A stretch of 64,000 bases of DNA. It comes from Petrosia ficiformis (lineage: Eukaryota > Porifera > Demospongiae > Haplosclerida > Petrosiidae). Numbering within the stretch: the stretch's first letter is position 1; each line of letters starts with the position of its first letter. Both the position numbers and the translations under genes were made by a program. Below the pieces are notes generated by a model. It was not told the origin of the DNA. It saw only the letters and a list, made by a program, of their open reading frames with translations, and ran no database searches. Where the stretch lies: positions 3,391,077 through 3,455,076 of the forward strand of contig OX345644.1 of the NCBI GenBank assembly GCA_947044365.1, read 5' to 3'. Shown piece after piece: positions 20,700 through 31,565 of this stretch.

Positions 20700-20935
20700 T
20701 TGTAGAATGACAAACATAGTATACATACATAATACATACATATATGCATACATTGTACATGTACATGTACATATTTATCATATGTACGTGAATACACTCA
20801 TGCATACACATATAAACACACACATGCATATATGTACATACATACATTCACAATATCATACATACATTTATGCACATACATATACAAATTCACATTTGTA
20901 ATCATACATGTATATATACATACTATAATTTTGTT
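20700..20935. repeat. (CATA)n-rich microsatellite
   Basis: Imperfect CATA/TACA tandem repeats. A similar tract precedes the next dynein exon in the other copies (before 24905 and before 43200), so the tract was probably in the ancestral intron. Confidence 0.75.
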
Positions 20936-20967
20936 ATTAATCATGATTATTTACATATTCATCTTAG

Positions 20968-21030
20968 ATTACATATTATGGGTGTGTCACAGATGAGTTG
21001 CAATTGCTCTATTCTGACTTTCATCAGTAA
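20968..21030 (+). pseudogene. Dynein relic, ITYGGRVTD exon
   Basis: After a CTTAG acceptor it reads ITYYGCVTDELQLLYSDFHQ and stops. The motif corresponds to ITYGGRVTD in the dynein C-terminal region, with two substitutions in the conserved GGR. The related exon at 43892 keeps GGR. The exon that should come before it (YEFTDSD) is missing from this copy. Confidence 0.65.
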
Positions 21031-21169
21031 CACTAACTGCAGGATACAAATATTCTCAATGAGGTGAACAAATAAATTAATATCATCCACTTCTTATCCA
21101 TCCATTCATTCATCATCCTGTTAAACTCATTTTATTGAGGAAAATATGACTTGTGATTCATATATATTT

Positions 21170-21540
21170 ATATTTAGTTTCATTTTAGACCTTTTAGTAA
21201 GGCATGTTAAGTGGGCTTGCCTGAATAGCCCACGCTCATAAGCTTAGGCCTGGGCAGTTTTTCCAGAGGAATTTAAATAATTTGTATAATTATGTTCATT
21301 GAAAAGTGCACATAATTATTTATCGACCCCCAAAACAATTTTAAAAGATTGGTAGGAATAGTAATATTAATTAACCACCCCTCATGAATAATTAATAAGG
21401 TAAAAACTTCCCCCTGTTTGTGCACCAAGTCTTTCTTGCATGGCCTGTCCACTTCTAACTTGATTCTACCAGCCCTGTTGAGTTTTAAGAATTAATGAAT
21501 ATCATTAAATTAAAAAGTCGTTAATAATTTGGGTAGTTGA
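21170..21540. repeat. delta repeat, full copy
   Basis: A dispersed repeat starting near ATATTTAGTTTCATTTTAGA and including CCTTTTAGTAAGGC, CAGACC/TAATGAGGT-like blocks and CTTCTAACTTGATTC. Related copies are at 26223-26345 (left part) and 44485-44830. No coding capacity and no clear inverted ends. Confidence 0.5.
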
Positions 21541-21850
21541 GGTTCAAAGACCGTGTGCATGCCATAATGTTATACTACTTGTGACTAGTACTTTGTTTCT
21601 TTACCAGTGGCTAAAGCCTGTTCCACACTCTTTCGTTCTTAATAGCGATGATGCAACTTCTTCTGCTAACAAAGAGGTATTGAAGCAGTATAACAGGTCA
21701 GAGTCAGAGGGAAAGTAGTTAAGAGAAAGAGAGGCATGTATAACAGTGTTTTAGCCAGCTATATAATATCAGTAGTCAATTTGACTACCTGGATCAAAAA
21801 TTAGGAGTCAAACACATTATTTTTAAAAAAATCAATAAAGTAAAGAAGAG
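21541..21850. other. Non-coding, nothing recognised
   Basis: Sequence between the delta repeat and the hAT relic. It may include the 3' part of the hAT element, but no terminal repeat is seen. Confidence 0.35.
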
Positions 21851-22465
21851 TCAATGCATGAAGATTCTACGTTGTTTAATATTTTTATAAAGTGCTAGGG
21901 CTCTTGTAAAATCAAATTGTTCAATGGGTGGGCCCTCGATGGAAATTCGGAGCAAAATATCAAGACTTTGTATCATTAAACGATTTCTTAGTTTAGTTTT
22001 GATTCAATTTGCTGCACTAAATCCTCTTTCACAAGGTACAGAGCTTACAGGAAGGATTAGGATAACGCTAAGTAGATAAGATATTTGTGGATACATTTCT
22101 GAGTGGATTTGTAAAAAGATTGTTGCGAAAGAATAAAATCCACTCTTCTGGAAATTGCGGATAACAAAGGGACGAATTAGTTGATATTCACTTCTCAATT
22201 CATTATCATTGAGCGGGGGTTTGTACTCATCTGGGGATGATTTGGAATAGTGTTTAATAATAACTTCTAGTTCTTCTTCTCCAAATTTGGACATAGCAGC
22301 CTTTGAGACAGTTGTAGGAAAGTACTTTGGATCAAATACTTTGAAAGCACTTAGTAGAGCACTGTCCACATCTGATAAATTGCCTTTAAGTTTAGTAATA
22401 AAATTTCTTCGTGCTAACTCAAACGACGATCTTTGTGAGTTGTTATCACTGATGTTATAAAGTAT
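21851..22465 (-). pseudogene. hAT transposase relic, C-terminal part
   Basis: Minus-strand frame of about 200 codons, from an upstream stop near 22465 down to a stop at 21851-21853. It contains SRSSFELARRNF-like sequence, then PVSSVPCERGFSAAN, the hallmark of the hAT C-terminal dimerisation region, and after one in-frame TGA continues IKTKLRNRL and a helix-rich tail. hAT transposases normally have an arginine after FSAxN, so the TGA looks like a CGA to TGA change. The N-terminal zinc finger and catalytic core are absent. A dead fragment of the zinc finger 862-like type. Confidence 0.78.
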
Positions 22466-22716
22466 ATATTATTGTACAACCATTATGATGACAAGTCAAG
22501 GCTAAAGTAAAATTTAGGTGCTTTAATGTTTGTTTTTAAATTAAAAGTTTGATTACATGAATACACTAAAATTAATGGTCGCTACAGAGTTTGCTTAACA
22601 ACTTTGTTAACTGGTAATTCTGTATGTGTTAACAATACTTCACAAAATGAATAATAAATCATAGAAACTAGTCCTATAAATACTGCGTATCTTACACATG
22701 ATAATGTTTACTATAG

Positions 22717-22797
22717 CCTGGTCCTAATGGTCAACCTTTATCAACTGTTTTGAGTCAAGAAGTGGACAGATTCAACAACTTACTTCATCTCATTAAG
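22717..22797 (+). pseudogene. Dynein relic, VLxQExxRFN exon
   Basis: Between TATAG and AAG|GTATAA it reads PNGQPLSTVLSQEVDRFNNL and then LHLIK. Dynein heavy chains have MNTVLVQEMIRFNRLLxVI at this point. Open throughout, but isolated from its neighbouring exons. Confidence 0.7.
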
Positions 22798-22920
22798 GTA
22801 TAATAATATCATTTATATATTACATACGTACATGTGACCCCTAAAAAGGGACACTTTCCTAATTATTATGATCAAACACTTCTATTTAATGCCATTTTGT
22901 ATAGGATATTATAATATAAA

Positions 22921-23102
22921 GTACATGTCATAATAAGGCATATGATATTAATATAATATAGCATAGTATTATAAATACAACCTGTGGTGTATTATTAGTA
23001 TTCCAATGATAATATTGGCAAAAACAACATGTTACTAGCTCATTCCAGAGTAATTATATATGTACATTATAATAGCAAATAACATGTGATGTACTCCACA
23101 GA
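22921..23102. repeat. Left arm of a long inverted repeat
   Basis: The reverse complement of this arm matches about 24507-24720. Shared blocks include AATAGCAAATAACATGT, GTATTATTAGTATTCCAA and TTACTAGCTCATTCCAGAGT (with differences). The arms enclose 1.4 kb holding a dynein exon and a hAT-type MITE. Confidence 0.6.
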
Positions 23103-23330
23103 GTGAATAGACTATAGTGAATTTTGGTGCCTAAGAGGTATAGCTCATCAGGATATCAATTATCATTGATTTCCTGTATAAATGGTGGAATGATAAACAA
23201 TTAAATGTAATCAGATTATTTTGTGTGAAAGTGTTCCTTTTTGAACATTTGGTCACAATTATACATAAATGCACAATACTGTACTTAAATATTAAATATT
23301 ATATGTACACATACTACATGTTCTTTAGAA

Positions 23331-23398
23331 ATTTATTGATGAGTATTCAGAAGGCTATCGAAGGTCTACAATGTACGTGTGAATGTGAGAAGTGCTAG
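23331..23398 (+). pseudogene. Dynein relic, SLxxIQKAIxGL exon, first copy
   Basis: Reads SIQKAIEGLQ, then diverges and stops at 23396-23398. A better-kept copy is at 25657-25729. It belongs to the SLxDLQKAIKGLVVMS segment of dynein heavy chain. Confidence 0.6.
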
Positions 23399-23626
23399 TT
23401 TCCATGTCAATCAGGTATATCTTAATTAGTATAGTATAAAATACTAACTCTGTCTAGTTTATCAAAATGTACTAGTTACTTAATCATTTATAGTTTAGAG
23501 TTTATCTGGTGTAACAATGCAGTAGTATTGTACTCTTGATTGTTTATTTCATCATGATCAATATTCATATAGACTGGTATCATTTGTAGTGATATCACAT
23601 TTAAGGCCTAAAAAGAAACTTACGCA

Positions 23627-23830
23627 TACGTATGTACACATGTACATGTATGTACAGTGTATGTACATACGTACATACGTATGTACGTATGTACATGTAT
23701 GTATATACATACGTACATACAAAATACATATACATGATGTACATACATGATGTACATACATGATGTACATACATGATATATACATGTGTACATTGTACAG
23801 GTATACATGGATACACACATACATACATGT
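23627..23830. repeat. (TACG/TACA)n microsatellite
   Basis: Imperfect ACGTATGTACAT-type repeats, including four tandem ACATGATGTACAT units near 23732-23780. Confidence 0.75.
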
Positions 23831-23832
23831 AC

Positions 23833-24204
23833 TAGGGCTGGGACGAAGGTTGGAATGTTTGAACCTTCATTTGTTTGCTGCGCATTCGAAGCTAAATTTC
23901 TACCTTTGAAGCTTCGCTGCTACGCCCACTTTAATGTTTGCACATGTGCACTTCTACAATCTAAACATGTGGTTAATAATGTGGGACCGGTGTGTTACAA
24001 GAGAATTGAGTCCAGCGATGCCTATTCTGGATAGAAACAGCGACAGGAACAACACTAGTACTCATTATAAAGCAATAATCCAGTTTTGGAGACTTTTTAT
24101 AGCCAATCAAGGTAAGAGCAACATTGATAAAAACATGTGTGAACCTTCATTTGTTTTTGCTAACGAAGCTTAAAAGGTTGTTTTCCAACCTTCGTCCCAG
24201 CCCC
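23833..24204. mobile_element. hAT-type MITE
   Basis: About 370 bp with terminal inverted repeats: GGGCTGGGACGAAGGTTGGA on the left and TCCAACCTTCGTCCCAGCCC on the right. The interior repeats the motif GAACCTTCATTTGTTT in both halves. It sits inside CATACA-rich DNA, so the target duplication cannot be read. A degraded piece of the same family lies near 34013-34070. Confidence 0.75.
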
Positions 24205-24506
24205 AATACATACACATATAAACACACACATGCATACATGTACATACATTCACAATATTACACACTCACATACATACATGTACATATCTCTGTAAACATT
24301 AATGGGTTATTTCAACCTTCATTTGGTTACATGAGTTTCAATTCCTCCTGAGATTATATAAATCAATGTTGCTTTCCTGTCTACCTAAGTAATGTTTACA
24401 ACTTACAAGTAGTAATTTATTTCTTTTGATGTTGACTAGTATATAAAGTACATGCCACAATAAAGAATGGTAACAAAAACAATACAATGTACATGTGCTG
24501 ACTTTT

Positions 24507-24720
24507 CAAATATCTGTGGAGTACTTTACATGTTATTTGCTATTATAAGTACAAATTCATGTTAATTAATTACTCTGGTATGAGCTACTGTTGTTTTCGC
24601 AGATGTTGGAATTAGAATACTAATAATACACCACAGGTTGTACCTATAATACTATGCTACATATATAACTACATTGTATTAATATGTTTGTTACCATATG
24701 CACATGTACTTTATACTAAT
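24507..24720. repeat. Right arm of a long inverted repeat
   Basis: Reverse-complement partner of 22921-23102 (GTGGAGTACTTTACATGTTA, ATTACTCTGGTATGAGCTAC, AATACACCACAGGTTGTA). The two arms probably mark one foldback element that other elements have entered. Confidence 0.6.
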
Positions 24721-24904
24721 AAATATAGATCAAGATCAAATGAACTGTGACTTGTAAATATTACCTATTATACTGAACAGGAAAAATAAATCATCATGAA
24801 GGAAAAAGCAATTGAACTGAAACTCCTGTCTGTAACCGAACGAAGATTAAAATAACCTATTACTTTTTACAATGTACATGTATACATACATTGTTTTCTC
24901 ACAG

Positions 24905-25017
24905 GTATATGGTATGAGTTTACTGATAGTGATAGAGAATGTACTCTAGACAATCTTAAAATATTTTTAGAGGATGGAGAGATGCCATGGGATGCTCTCA
25001 TCTTTATCACTGGAGAG
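24905..25017 (+). pseudogene. Dynein relic, YEFTDSD exon, second series
   Basis: A 113-nt exon between TTCTCACAG and GAG|GTCAGT. It reads [20 protein letters not shown] and then [13 protein letters not shown]. Dynein heavy chains have a PYEFxDSDLxISxxQLxxFL...PxDALxYLTGE pattern. Open and splice-bounded. It appears after, not before, the ITYGG and IQKAIxGL relics at 20968 and 23331, so it starts a second dynein copy. Confidence 0.75.
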
Positions 25018-25656
25018 GTCAGTTTAATTATAGGTAATAATAATTATTACTGGATACTAAAAGAAGTTATTAATAACTTGATTAAATTAATATTTAACTT
25101 TAAAGCTTGTTATTTGGTAAATGAAGATAATGAAGAATGCAGTCATTTGGCAAATACAGTAGACCCTTACTAATATGAACAGCTCTGTACCCAAAGATCA
25201 AAATTAGCACCACAATACCATGACACCCACACATAGAGCATCTTTGGATTGTCATGTGTGGGCAGGGCACCATTTAATTAATCATGAATAAGACCACTTT
25301 TTGCTATTTGGATTAACGAGATTTGGATTAGTGAGGGTCTACTGTAATAATGTTATATTTAAATGTTCATTATTCATCCATTTTGCCAGCTAAATATAGT
25401 ATCCAAGAAGACCTACTATTACTATAACTAGATACAAAATATAGTTAGTTTTCTGTGCAAAATGGTTGAGTAACAAGCATTTAAATGTAAGCATTTGACA
25501 ACATTATTATTAGCTAATTTAATGACTGATTTATTGTATCCATAGTCACGTCATATGTAATTATATGTAAATACATAGTACTTATCTGTTAGGAGTTAAA
25601 CATTTAATACTTTCCATATTATATGTACATATGCTACTTCAATCTGTATTCTTTAG
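25018..25656. other. Intron-like DNA of dynein relic
   Basis: Non-coding DNA between two dynein exons. No further exon is recognised; the ITYGG and PEIFG exons expected here are absent. Confidence 0.35.
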
Positions 25657-25729
25657 TATTCATTGAAGAGTATTCAGAAGGGTATCAAAGGTCTAGTGGT
25701 AATATCAGAACTCAGAAGTACTAGAGAAG
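25657..25729 (+). pseudogene. Dynein relic, SLKSIQKGIKGLVV exon
   Basis: After TTTAG, reads SLKSIQKGIKGLVVISELRS and ends at GAAG|GTATAC. It matches SLxDLQKAIKGLVVMSSELE of dynein heavy chain closely. Confidence 0.75.
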
Positions 25730-26131
25730 GTATACACCAGTTTCCATATCAATCAGGTATAACTTAATAAAACACTAACTCTGTCTATCTACATGTATGT
25801 ACTAGTTACTTCATATAGACTGGTATCATTTGTAGTGATATTACATTTTAAGGCCTAAAGAAACTTACAAGTTAGCAGTAAAATAGCAAGTTCTTTGACC
25901 ATTTTTTCAGTATTTTTTGTTGATTGAAATACACACTCACAATTTGATTATGATTATACTAGTGTGTGATAATAACTGTTTACTAGACAATAATTAATTG
26001 GTAATGTTAATAACCAGTAATTAACAAACATATTAGTAACTGGTTTACGACTCTAATAGACACACATTACTGTATCATTTGTAATAATTACTAAATGTGA
26101 TTCAACAAAATAAATTATTAACTGTATATAG

Positions 26132-26220
26132 GTTCCTGGATCGGGGGGAAGTGCTGTATATCCATCACTTAAGCCATTATCTTCATGGGTTAAAGATCTT
26201 GTGTTAACACTTCACTTCAT
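26132..26220 (+). pseudogene. Dynein relic, YPSLKPLSSWV exon
   Basis: Follows a TATATAG acceptor. After a few degenerate bases it reads AVYPSLKPLSSWVKDLVLTL. Dynein heavy chains have SYPSLKPLGSWVxDLxxRL. Confidence 0.75.
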
Positions 26221-26222
26221 AG

Positions 26223-26345
26223 AGACTTGTGATTCATATGTATTCATCTGTAGTTTAGTTTTATTTACAAAACCCTTTTAGTAAGTTAACCAGACCTACC
26301 TGAATAGCCCATGCAGGCTACATAAGCTTTGGGCTGTACTTCAGA
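26223..26345. repeat. delta repeat, partial copy
   Basis: Left part of the delta family: GACTTGTGATTCATATGTAT followed by CCCTTTTAGTAAGTTAACCAG and TGAATAGCCCATGC. Compare 21170-21540 and 44485-44830. Confidence 0.5.
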
Positions 26346-26614
26346 ATTATTACCATAGAGTCTACAGCAATAACTACATGTACTACTAATGTGTAGACCT
26401 TTAATTTACTTGTATTTTACTTATACTTTAGACTCATCATGCCTTTACAAATAGATTTTAGTTATTACAAGTTTTACAACTAAAATGCAAAAAACAGTAA
26501 CTCTCAAAAATTCATTGTTTCTATAGTAACACAATAAAATATTCTTTATAAAGAATGCTATATATAATACATGTGCATAAATACTTATATATAATTATAC
26601 AAATGTACATACAT

Positions 26615-26615
26615 G

Positions 26616-26670
<55 letters not shown>
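26615..26670. repeat. (AT)n microsatellite
   Basis: An uninterrupted TA dinucleotide run directly before the epsilon element. Confidence 0.85.
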
Positions 26671-26673
<3 letters not shown>

Positions 26674-26985
26674 GATACGGCGAAACATCAAAGTAAACCA
26701 CAGGTTTATATATAAGATATAGCACCCTGTGGTCAGATATAACACCCTGCGGTCAGATATAACACCTGCCGTCGAAACAGACTACAAGAAAACAATGCTT
26801 ACCTTCTCCAAAGTGCCGACAAAAAGGTAGGAGAAGCATCAGACATCAACAAAGGTTTTGTCTTTCGTGGTATATATTGGTTATATCACAGCCACTCGTG
26901 CTATATCAGATTTATAAAAACTTTGCCCTTGGGCTCGGTTTTATAAATCTGATATAGCACTCGTGCTGTGATATAACCTATACAT
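26671..26985. mobile_element. epsilon foldback element, first copy
   Basis: Begins CCCGATACGGCGAAACATCA and ends in a strong hairpin around TATAAATCTGATATAGCAC and its complement (arms near 26884-26922 and 26937-26980). It contains three GATATA(A/G)CACCCTG-like direct repeats. A related copy lies at 53144-53435. No open frame. Confidence 0.6.
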
Positions 26986-26999
26986 ATATATATAATTAT

Positions 27000-27002
27000 A
27001 TA

Positions 27003-27042
<40 letters not shown>

Positions 27043-27110
27043 CATACATACATACATACATACATACATACATACATACATACATACATACATACATACA
27101 TACATACATC
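27000..27110. repeat. (AT)n then (CATA)n microsatellite
   Basis: A TA tract followed by about 18 CATA units, directly beside the 3' end of the LINE. A similar (CATA)n tract flanks the other end of the LINE at 29097-29165. Confidence 0.85.
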
Positions 27111-27185
27111 TTTCTCTCTTTTTCACCCAACTGGGTGGTAGAGGCCATATATGGATTGATAGAAGACATCTACAGACAGACACCT

Positions 27186-28148
27186 CTAAGAACAGAAGCG
27201 CTGATGGTTGTGTAGACCTTGCTTTTTAAAATATTGACCACAACTTGGACATTTTAAAAGCTGATTATAACCTTCAGAGTGTATTTGACGGACATGATTG
27301 GATAGACCCGCTTTCGATCTTGCTACAAAATCACAGCCGCCTTCACTGCATTGCCATTGAAGCAGCACAGAGTCATGACTTCCATCCTCATTATTATTTC
27401 TCTTCTTTCTTTCGTCCTTTTTTCTCTGTTCTAAATCTTCAAGCTCCTCATTCACTTCCTCGGCACAAGCATGTACAAGTCCCCTCCACATTTTCCTATC
27501 CACTGCAATCTCACTCCAGTTCTCCACCAAGCCACATCTCTTTAAATCATTGCTTACCACATCACACCATCTCAACTTCTGCTTTCCCACTGCTCTCTTT
27601 CCTCCCACGATCTTGCTTACCAACAGACATCTGGGGATTCTTTCTGATGCCATTCGTACCACATGACCTAGCCATCTCAATCTTCTCTGTGACATTATTA
27701 CTTCTACTCGCATCATACCTGCCTTTTTACGTACCTCCACATTCCGTACTTTATCCATCTTGGATATGCCTAGTATTGAACGAAGACATCCCATAACAAA
27801 AGCTTGTAGCCGCTGAGTCTGTAGAGCAGTGATTGCCCATGTTTCACATCCATACAAAAGAGACGACATTACTACTGACTTAAACAAATTAACCTTCAAT
27901 CTTTTACTGATTTCTTTTCTATCCCATATTATCATTTTCACGCTACAAAAAGCTCTTGTTGCCTTACCTATTCTAGCCCTCAACTCTGCCTCCATGCTGC
28001 CATTATTTTCTATAATACTCCCCAAATACTGAAAATCATCTTCCACTACAAACACTTCTCCATTATCCAGACATACCTCTTGCACCTCTTCATCAGAAGC
28101 CATAGGTTGGGTTGACCTGTCCTTGATTGAGTCAGTGCCAGTGTGCAT
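27186..28148 (-). pseudogene. LINE 3' part: post-RT region and zinc fingers
   Basis: Minus-strand frame, 320 codons in the open track; the element part runs from about residue 12. It reads DDFQYLGSIIENNGSMEAEL, LLYGCETWA, RRLRWLGHVVRM and ends with a C2H2 finger (CSEGGC...H...H) and a CPSC...H...C finger. This is the C-terminal part of a non-LTR retrotransposon ORF2. It ends at 27186 next to a (CATA)n tract. It lies head to head with the reverse transcriptase part on the plus strand. I do not assign a clade. Confidence 0.8.
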
Positions 28149-29096
28149 GGGACTTGATGTGGAGGATTTGGCAGCAAAACCATCTAGGAGTGAGGTGAGT
28201 CAGGCCTTGAATTGTTTGAAGAATGGGAAGTCCCCAGGAGAGGATGGTGTTCAACTAGAACTTTTGAAGCTTGGGGGAGACACTGTTCTTGAGTGTTTTA
28301 CTTATTTGTGTGGTCTGATTTGTGTGGTCTGATTTGGGATGAAGAGGTGGTTCCCAAGGATTGGGTTAGACAGGTCGTGGTTCCAATACACAAAAAAGGC
28401 TCGAAACTGTTGTGTGATAATTACAGAGGGATTTCTTTGCTAAGTGTGCCTGGGAAAGTTATGTGTAAGATGCTGCAAAATAGGTTATCTACCAAAGTGG
28501 ATGAGTATTTGATGGAGTCTCAATCTGGTTTCCGTAAGGGAAGGGGCTGTATTGATCATATGTTTGCCATAAGATTGTTGGTGGAAAAAGCAAAAGAATT
28601 TCATAGTTCTGTGTATTTTTGCTTCCTGGATCTAAAAAAAGCTTATGATTCAGTGAACAGATCTGTACTATGGGAGATTTTAAAGAAGAGGTACAGTCTT
28701 CCCAATAAGTTTGTTTCTATTCTAAAGGCATTTCATGAAAAGACTATAGGAATGGTACGTGTTGACGGGAAACTGTCTGCAGAGTTCAATATCGAGAATG
28801 GAGTTCGTCAAGGTGATGTGTTAGCCCCAGTTTTATTCAATCTGTTCCTTGATGCACTGCTCAGTATTGTGGAATCCCGAATCCTAGGATGTGGGGTGGT
28901 GATGGTCTGTAATCTGGATGGATTTAGGCTGGTTGGTAGCAGGAAAAAAATGTCGAAGGAAGTAGTGCTGGTTCATTTAGAATATGCTAATGACATGGTG
29001 GTAATGTGTGACTCTATGGAAGATCTTAAATGTTTTGTAAGAGAAGTGGATAGGGTATTTCGTGAAATGGGGATGCTTATAAGTGCCAAAAAAAAA
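28110..29096 (+). pseudogene. LINE 5' part: reverse transcriptase, inverted
   Basis: Plus-strand frames 28123-28332 and 28293-29096, joined by a small frame change near 28310. They carry KPSRSEVSQAL, PIHKKGSKLLCDNYRGISLL, SGFRKGRGCIDHM, the first catalytic block FLDLKKAYDSV, NGVRQGDVLAPVLFNLFLDA and the second block LEYANDMVVM. The usual motif is YADD; here the second aspartate is asparagine, so the enzyme would be inactive. The frame ends at SAKKK and runs into (CATA)n. The continuation is on the minus strand at 27186-28148. The endonuclease domain is missing. Confidence 0.85.
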
Positions 29097-29136
29097 ATCA
29101 TACATACATACATACATACATACATACATACATACA

Positions 29137-29167
<31 letters not shown>

Positions 29168-29185
29168 TAGATACATACATACATA
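29097..29185. repeat. (CATA)n microsatellite
   Basis: About 16 clean CATA units at the outer edge of the inverted LINE half, followed by a broken unit (ATTAGATACATACAT). Confidence 0.9.
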
Positions 29186-29207
29186 AATTCTATTTTATTA
29201 TATATAT

Positions 29208-29535
29208 ATATATATTCTTTTGTCCACTTCGCGAGTATGCGTTGTATACGTAGTTACAGAAGTTGCGTCATTCCCGGGGGCTTGGTCGATTAATGGGCAT
29301 AATAGAACGCACACTCAAACTCAGTAGAAAGAAAGCTGTTTGTAGCTTACATAGAATTAGAAACTGGAACTACTAGCTAACTATTCTACCTGAAATATAG
29401 TTATAAAGTTCTACAAGAGGTAAAGAGAGTAGATAATCAAAATAATAACTACAATAGGCTGTTGTGTTTCAAGCATGATAAAGTCAGCCATGATTACTGA
29501 ATGCTGGACACCATAAAGCAATCATAGGGATACTT
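29208..29535. mobile_element. gamma MITE, left end missing
   Basis: Starts in the middle of the family at TATATTCTTTTGTCCAC and runs to AAGCAATCATAGGGATACTT. Internal GGTCGATTAATGGGC and AGGCTGTTGTGTTTCAAGC match the other copies. Confidence 0.65.
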
Positions 29536-29731
29536 TTTTTCTCTATATACACTTGTTACTATTAACATGGATATTAAACTAACAAATGTAAAATGAATTG
29601 TAAACAAAACAAAGATTGCTGTAATTTTCTCTTGACTGAAATGAATATTTTTATTGTCTTATTATACATTCAAAGAAACCTGTGATGATTAATTCAGAAA
29701 ACACACTAAGTAACTTTTATATTTTATTTAG

Positions 29732-29787
29732 CATGATGTACCTACTGATGGTGTGTTGGTTCATGGATTATTCATGATGCTATGAAA
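29732..29787 (+). pseudogene. Dynein relic, GVLVHGLF exon, second series
   Basis: After TTTAG it reads DVPTDGVLVHGLFMML and stops. Dynein heavy chains have KDGVxVHGLFLEGARWD. Confidence 0.72.
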
Positions 29788-29875
29788 TGGGATGATGAAA
29801 CTTTCAATTTCAATTTACAATCACTGTTATACATTAATCTATTCTATTATTATATTTCATCATTTAATCTCACAG

Positions 29876-29983
29876 TGTCTACCAGTAATGCACAACCTAA
29901 ACAGACCTTTACTCCTGATCCGACTGACTATAATGCTCCTATGTATAAGACAGGTGCACATGCTGGTGTACTATCAATAGCAG
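29876..29983 (+). pseudogene. Dynein relic, YKTxxHAGVLS exon
   Basis: Starts LPVMH, then a small deletion shifts frame, then reads [20 protein letters not shown] and VLSIA, ending at a CAG|GTGAAC donor. Dynein heavy chains have CPVYKTxxRAGTLSTTG. The copy at 45991 keeps the frame throughout. Confidence 0.72.
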
Positions 29984-30103
29984 GTGAACTTTCACTTACA
30001 TAATCAGTACTATAATATAAACTAGAATGTATTTACTGTATATTATATTATTGTTGTTTTTCCTAATCACAATCCTAATCACACACTGATCTTCCTCTTA
30101 CAG

Positions 30104-30192
30104 GTCACTCTACTAACTTTGTCGTTTGCTGTTAGACCAAGTCTCAAGACTACTGGGTTTCAATTGGAGCCGCTCTGTGCTTTGTCAGTTGA
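30104..30192 (+). pseudogene. Dynein relic, last exon
   Basis: After CTTACAG it reads GHSTNFVVC and stops, with later TKSQDYWVSIGAALCF in a shifted reading. Dynein heavy chains end with GHSTNFVLAVxLP...HWIxRGVALLCQL. Terminal exon of the second dynein series. Confidence 0.72.
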
Positions 30193-30409
30193 ATGGATAA
30201 CAATGACACATGCTGCCGCTGATAATATGCAACTACTAAACAAAAATAATTAATAGAACAAATCTTCTAATATCACTTATATTATACAATTAACAGAACC
30301 ATTATAATTAATTAATTTAAAATAATTGCAGTGTCAAACAAGCTGCATGAAATCATAATGTAAATGAAATGTATAATGAGAAGAGAACTAACTACAAGCA
30401 TAACTGCAC

Positions 30410-30680
30410 GGGTGCGTTTCAAATTTCCCGCTACCCATATATTATAAGTATGTGTTACCGCCTTCGCATATGTAAATAAGGCGTCCAGCAGCAACGATTT
30501 TGCACCTCATTTCCGCAAAGGAATCCACAGCTCTTTCCTTTCTCGAGATCGTTCTGTCTGAAGTGTCTGGAGAAATCCATACCCCGTTCGGTCCACAGCT
30601 CGTCCTGTCTAATAAAGCCGCATAGTTTGTTCAGTTTTCTCAAGTGAGAGATTCATATCTGCCTATGTATAGGTGAGTAG
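30410..30680 (+). promoter_or_regulatory. Orphan promoter-exon-like module, first copy
   Basis: Begins GTTTCAAATTTCCCGCTAC, contains short degenerate repeats (GAATCCACAGCTC, GAGAAATCCATACC) and ends at a good 5' splice site, TATAG|GTGAGTAG. The same order of parts occurs at 52444-52890, also directly after a dynein last exon. Possibly a non-coding first exon; no downstream exon is found. Confidence 0.35.
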
Positions 30681-31247
30681 TGTTGCAATATTATTGTAAT
30701 CATAAATTTATTAAGTACAGAAAATCTGTTAGTTACGTATGTCATGCCCATTTGTGCCACAATATCAGACTAATATAATCACTTTGGGTTTGCGGCCTTT
30801 GGGCTTGCCACAAGAAGTATGACAACAAAATACATATATAATTATTTTAAGGGGGTTCAAAACTTGAATTTAAAAGATTAACAGTCAAACGAAATTTTCA
30901 AAGACTATACCCATCTGGTTGGCAGTATTATGTATTATAAAATACTGCATGCCGGAACTCAAGTTGAGTGGTAGCAATCAGTGACGAATGACTTATCTCT
31001 ATAAGATAGTTCCTGATGTCAACATGTCAGTCATTTGATATTTGTGATGCTACAGCATACTCGAGTTTAGTTGGTGCACTAAAATTGACCTGTTGTTTTA
31101 ACCTGTTTCATTACTTAGAACAGTATCATAATTATGTCTTTGGCTTTTCTGTTAGGGAATGTGTGTGTATACTCTCGATGTTTGTTTATAGCACACTAGA
31201 TTAGCTGCTGTATAAAAGTATATTATGCTTATATATAATTGTGCTGC
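30681..31247. other. Intergenic, nothing recognised
   Basis: Non-coding AT-rich DNA with no recognised gene or repeat family. Confidence 0.4.
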
Positions 31248-31269
31248 AAAGGAATTCAATGCTCTTGTG

Positions 31270-31437
31270 CTGTCATTGTGGAGAACAACAAATTCCACAA
31301 CTTCGTACTTATAATAACAAATAACAAATGAAATGTTTAAAAAAAATTTATTTGTTGTCTGTTATTTGTTATTATAAGTGCAAAGTTGTGGAATTTGTTG
31401 ACAAATAACTTTGTTCTCCACAGATAATTGTATGAAA
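31270..31437. mobile_element. Foldback repeat, GTGGAGAACAA ends
   Basis: Inverted arms: GTGGAGAACAACAAATTCCA... on the left (from about 31277) and ...TTTGTTCTCCAC on the right (to 31423). CTTATAATAACAAATAACA pairs with TGTTATTTGTTATTATAAG. The right end of a similar element lies at about 41219-41339, in gene 3's intron. Confidence 0.65.
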
Positions 31438-31565
31438 ATTTACAATAATATTTATTATCAATACAGCATTAAACTCCTGTAACTAAATAATGGTTAAAAT
31501 AAACGGTTCATTTTAATAGTACATAATTGACTGATTAATTTACTAGTGGGTACATAATACAATAC

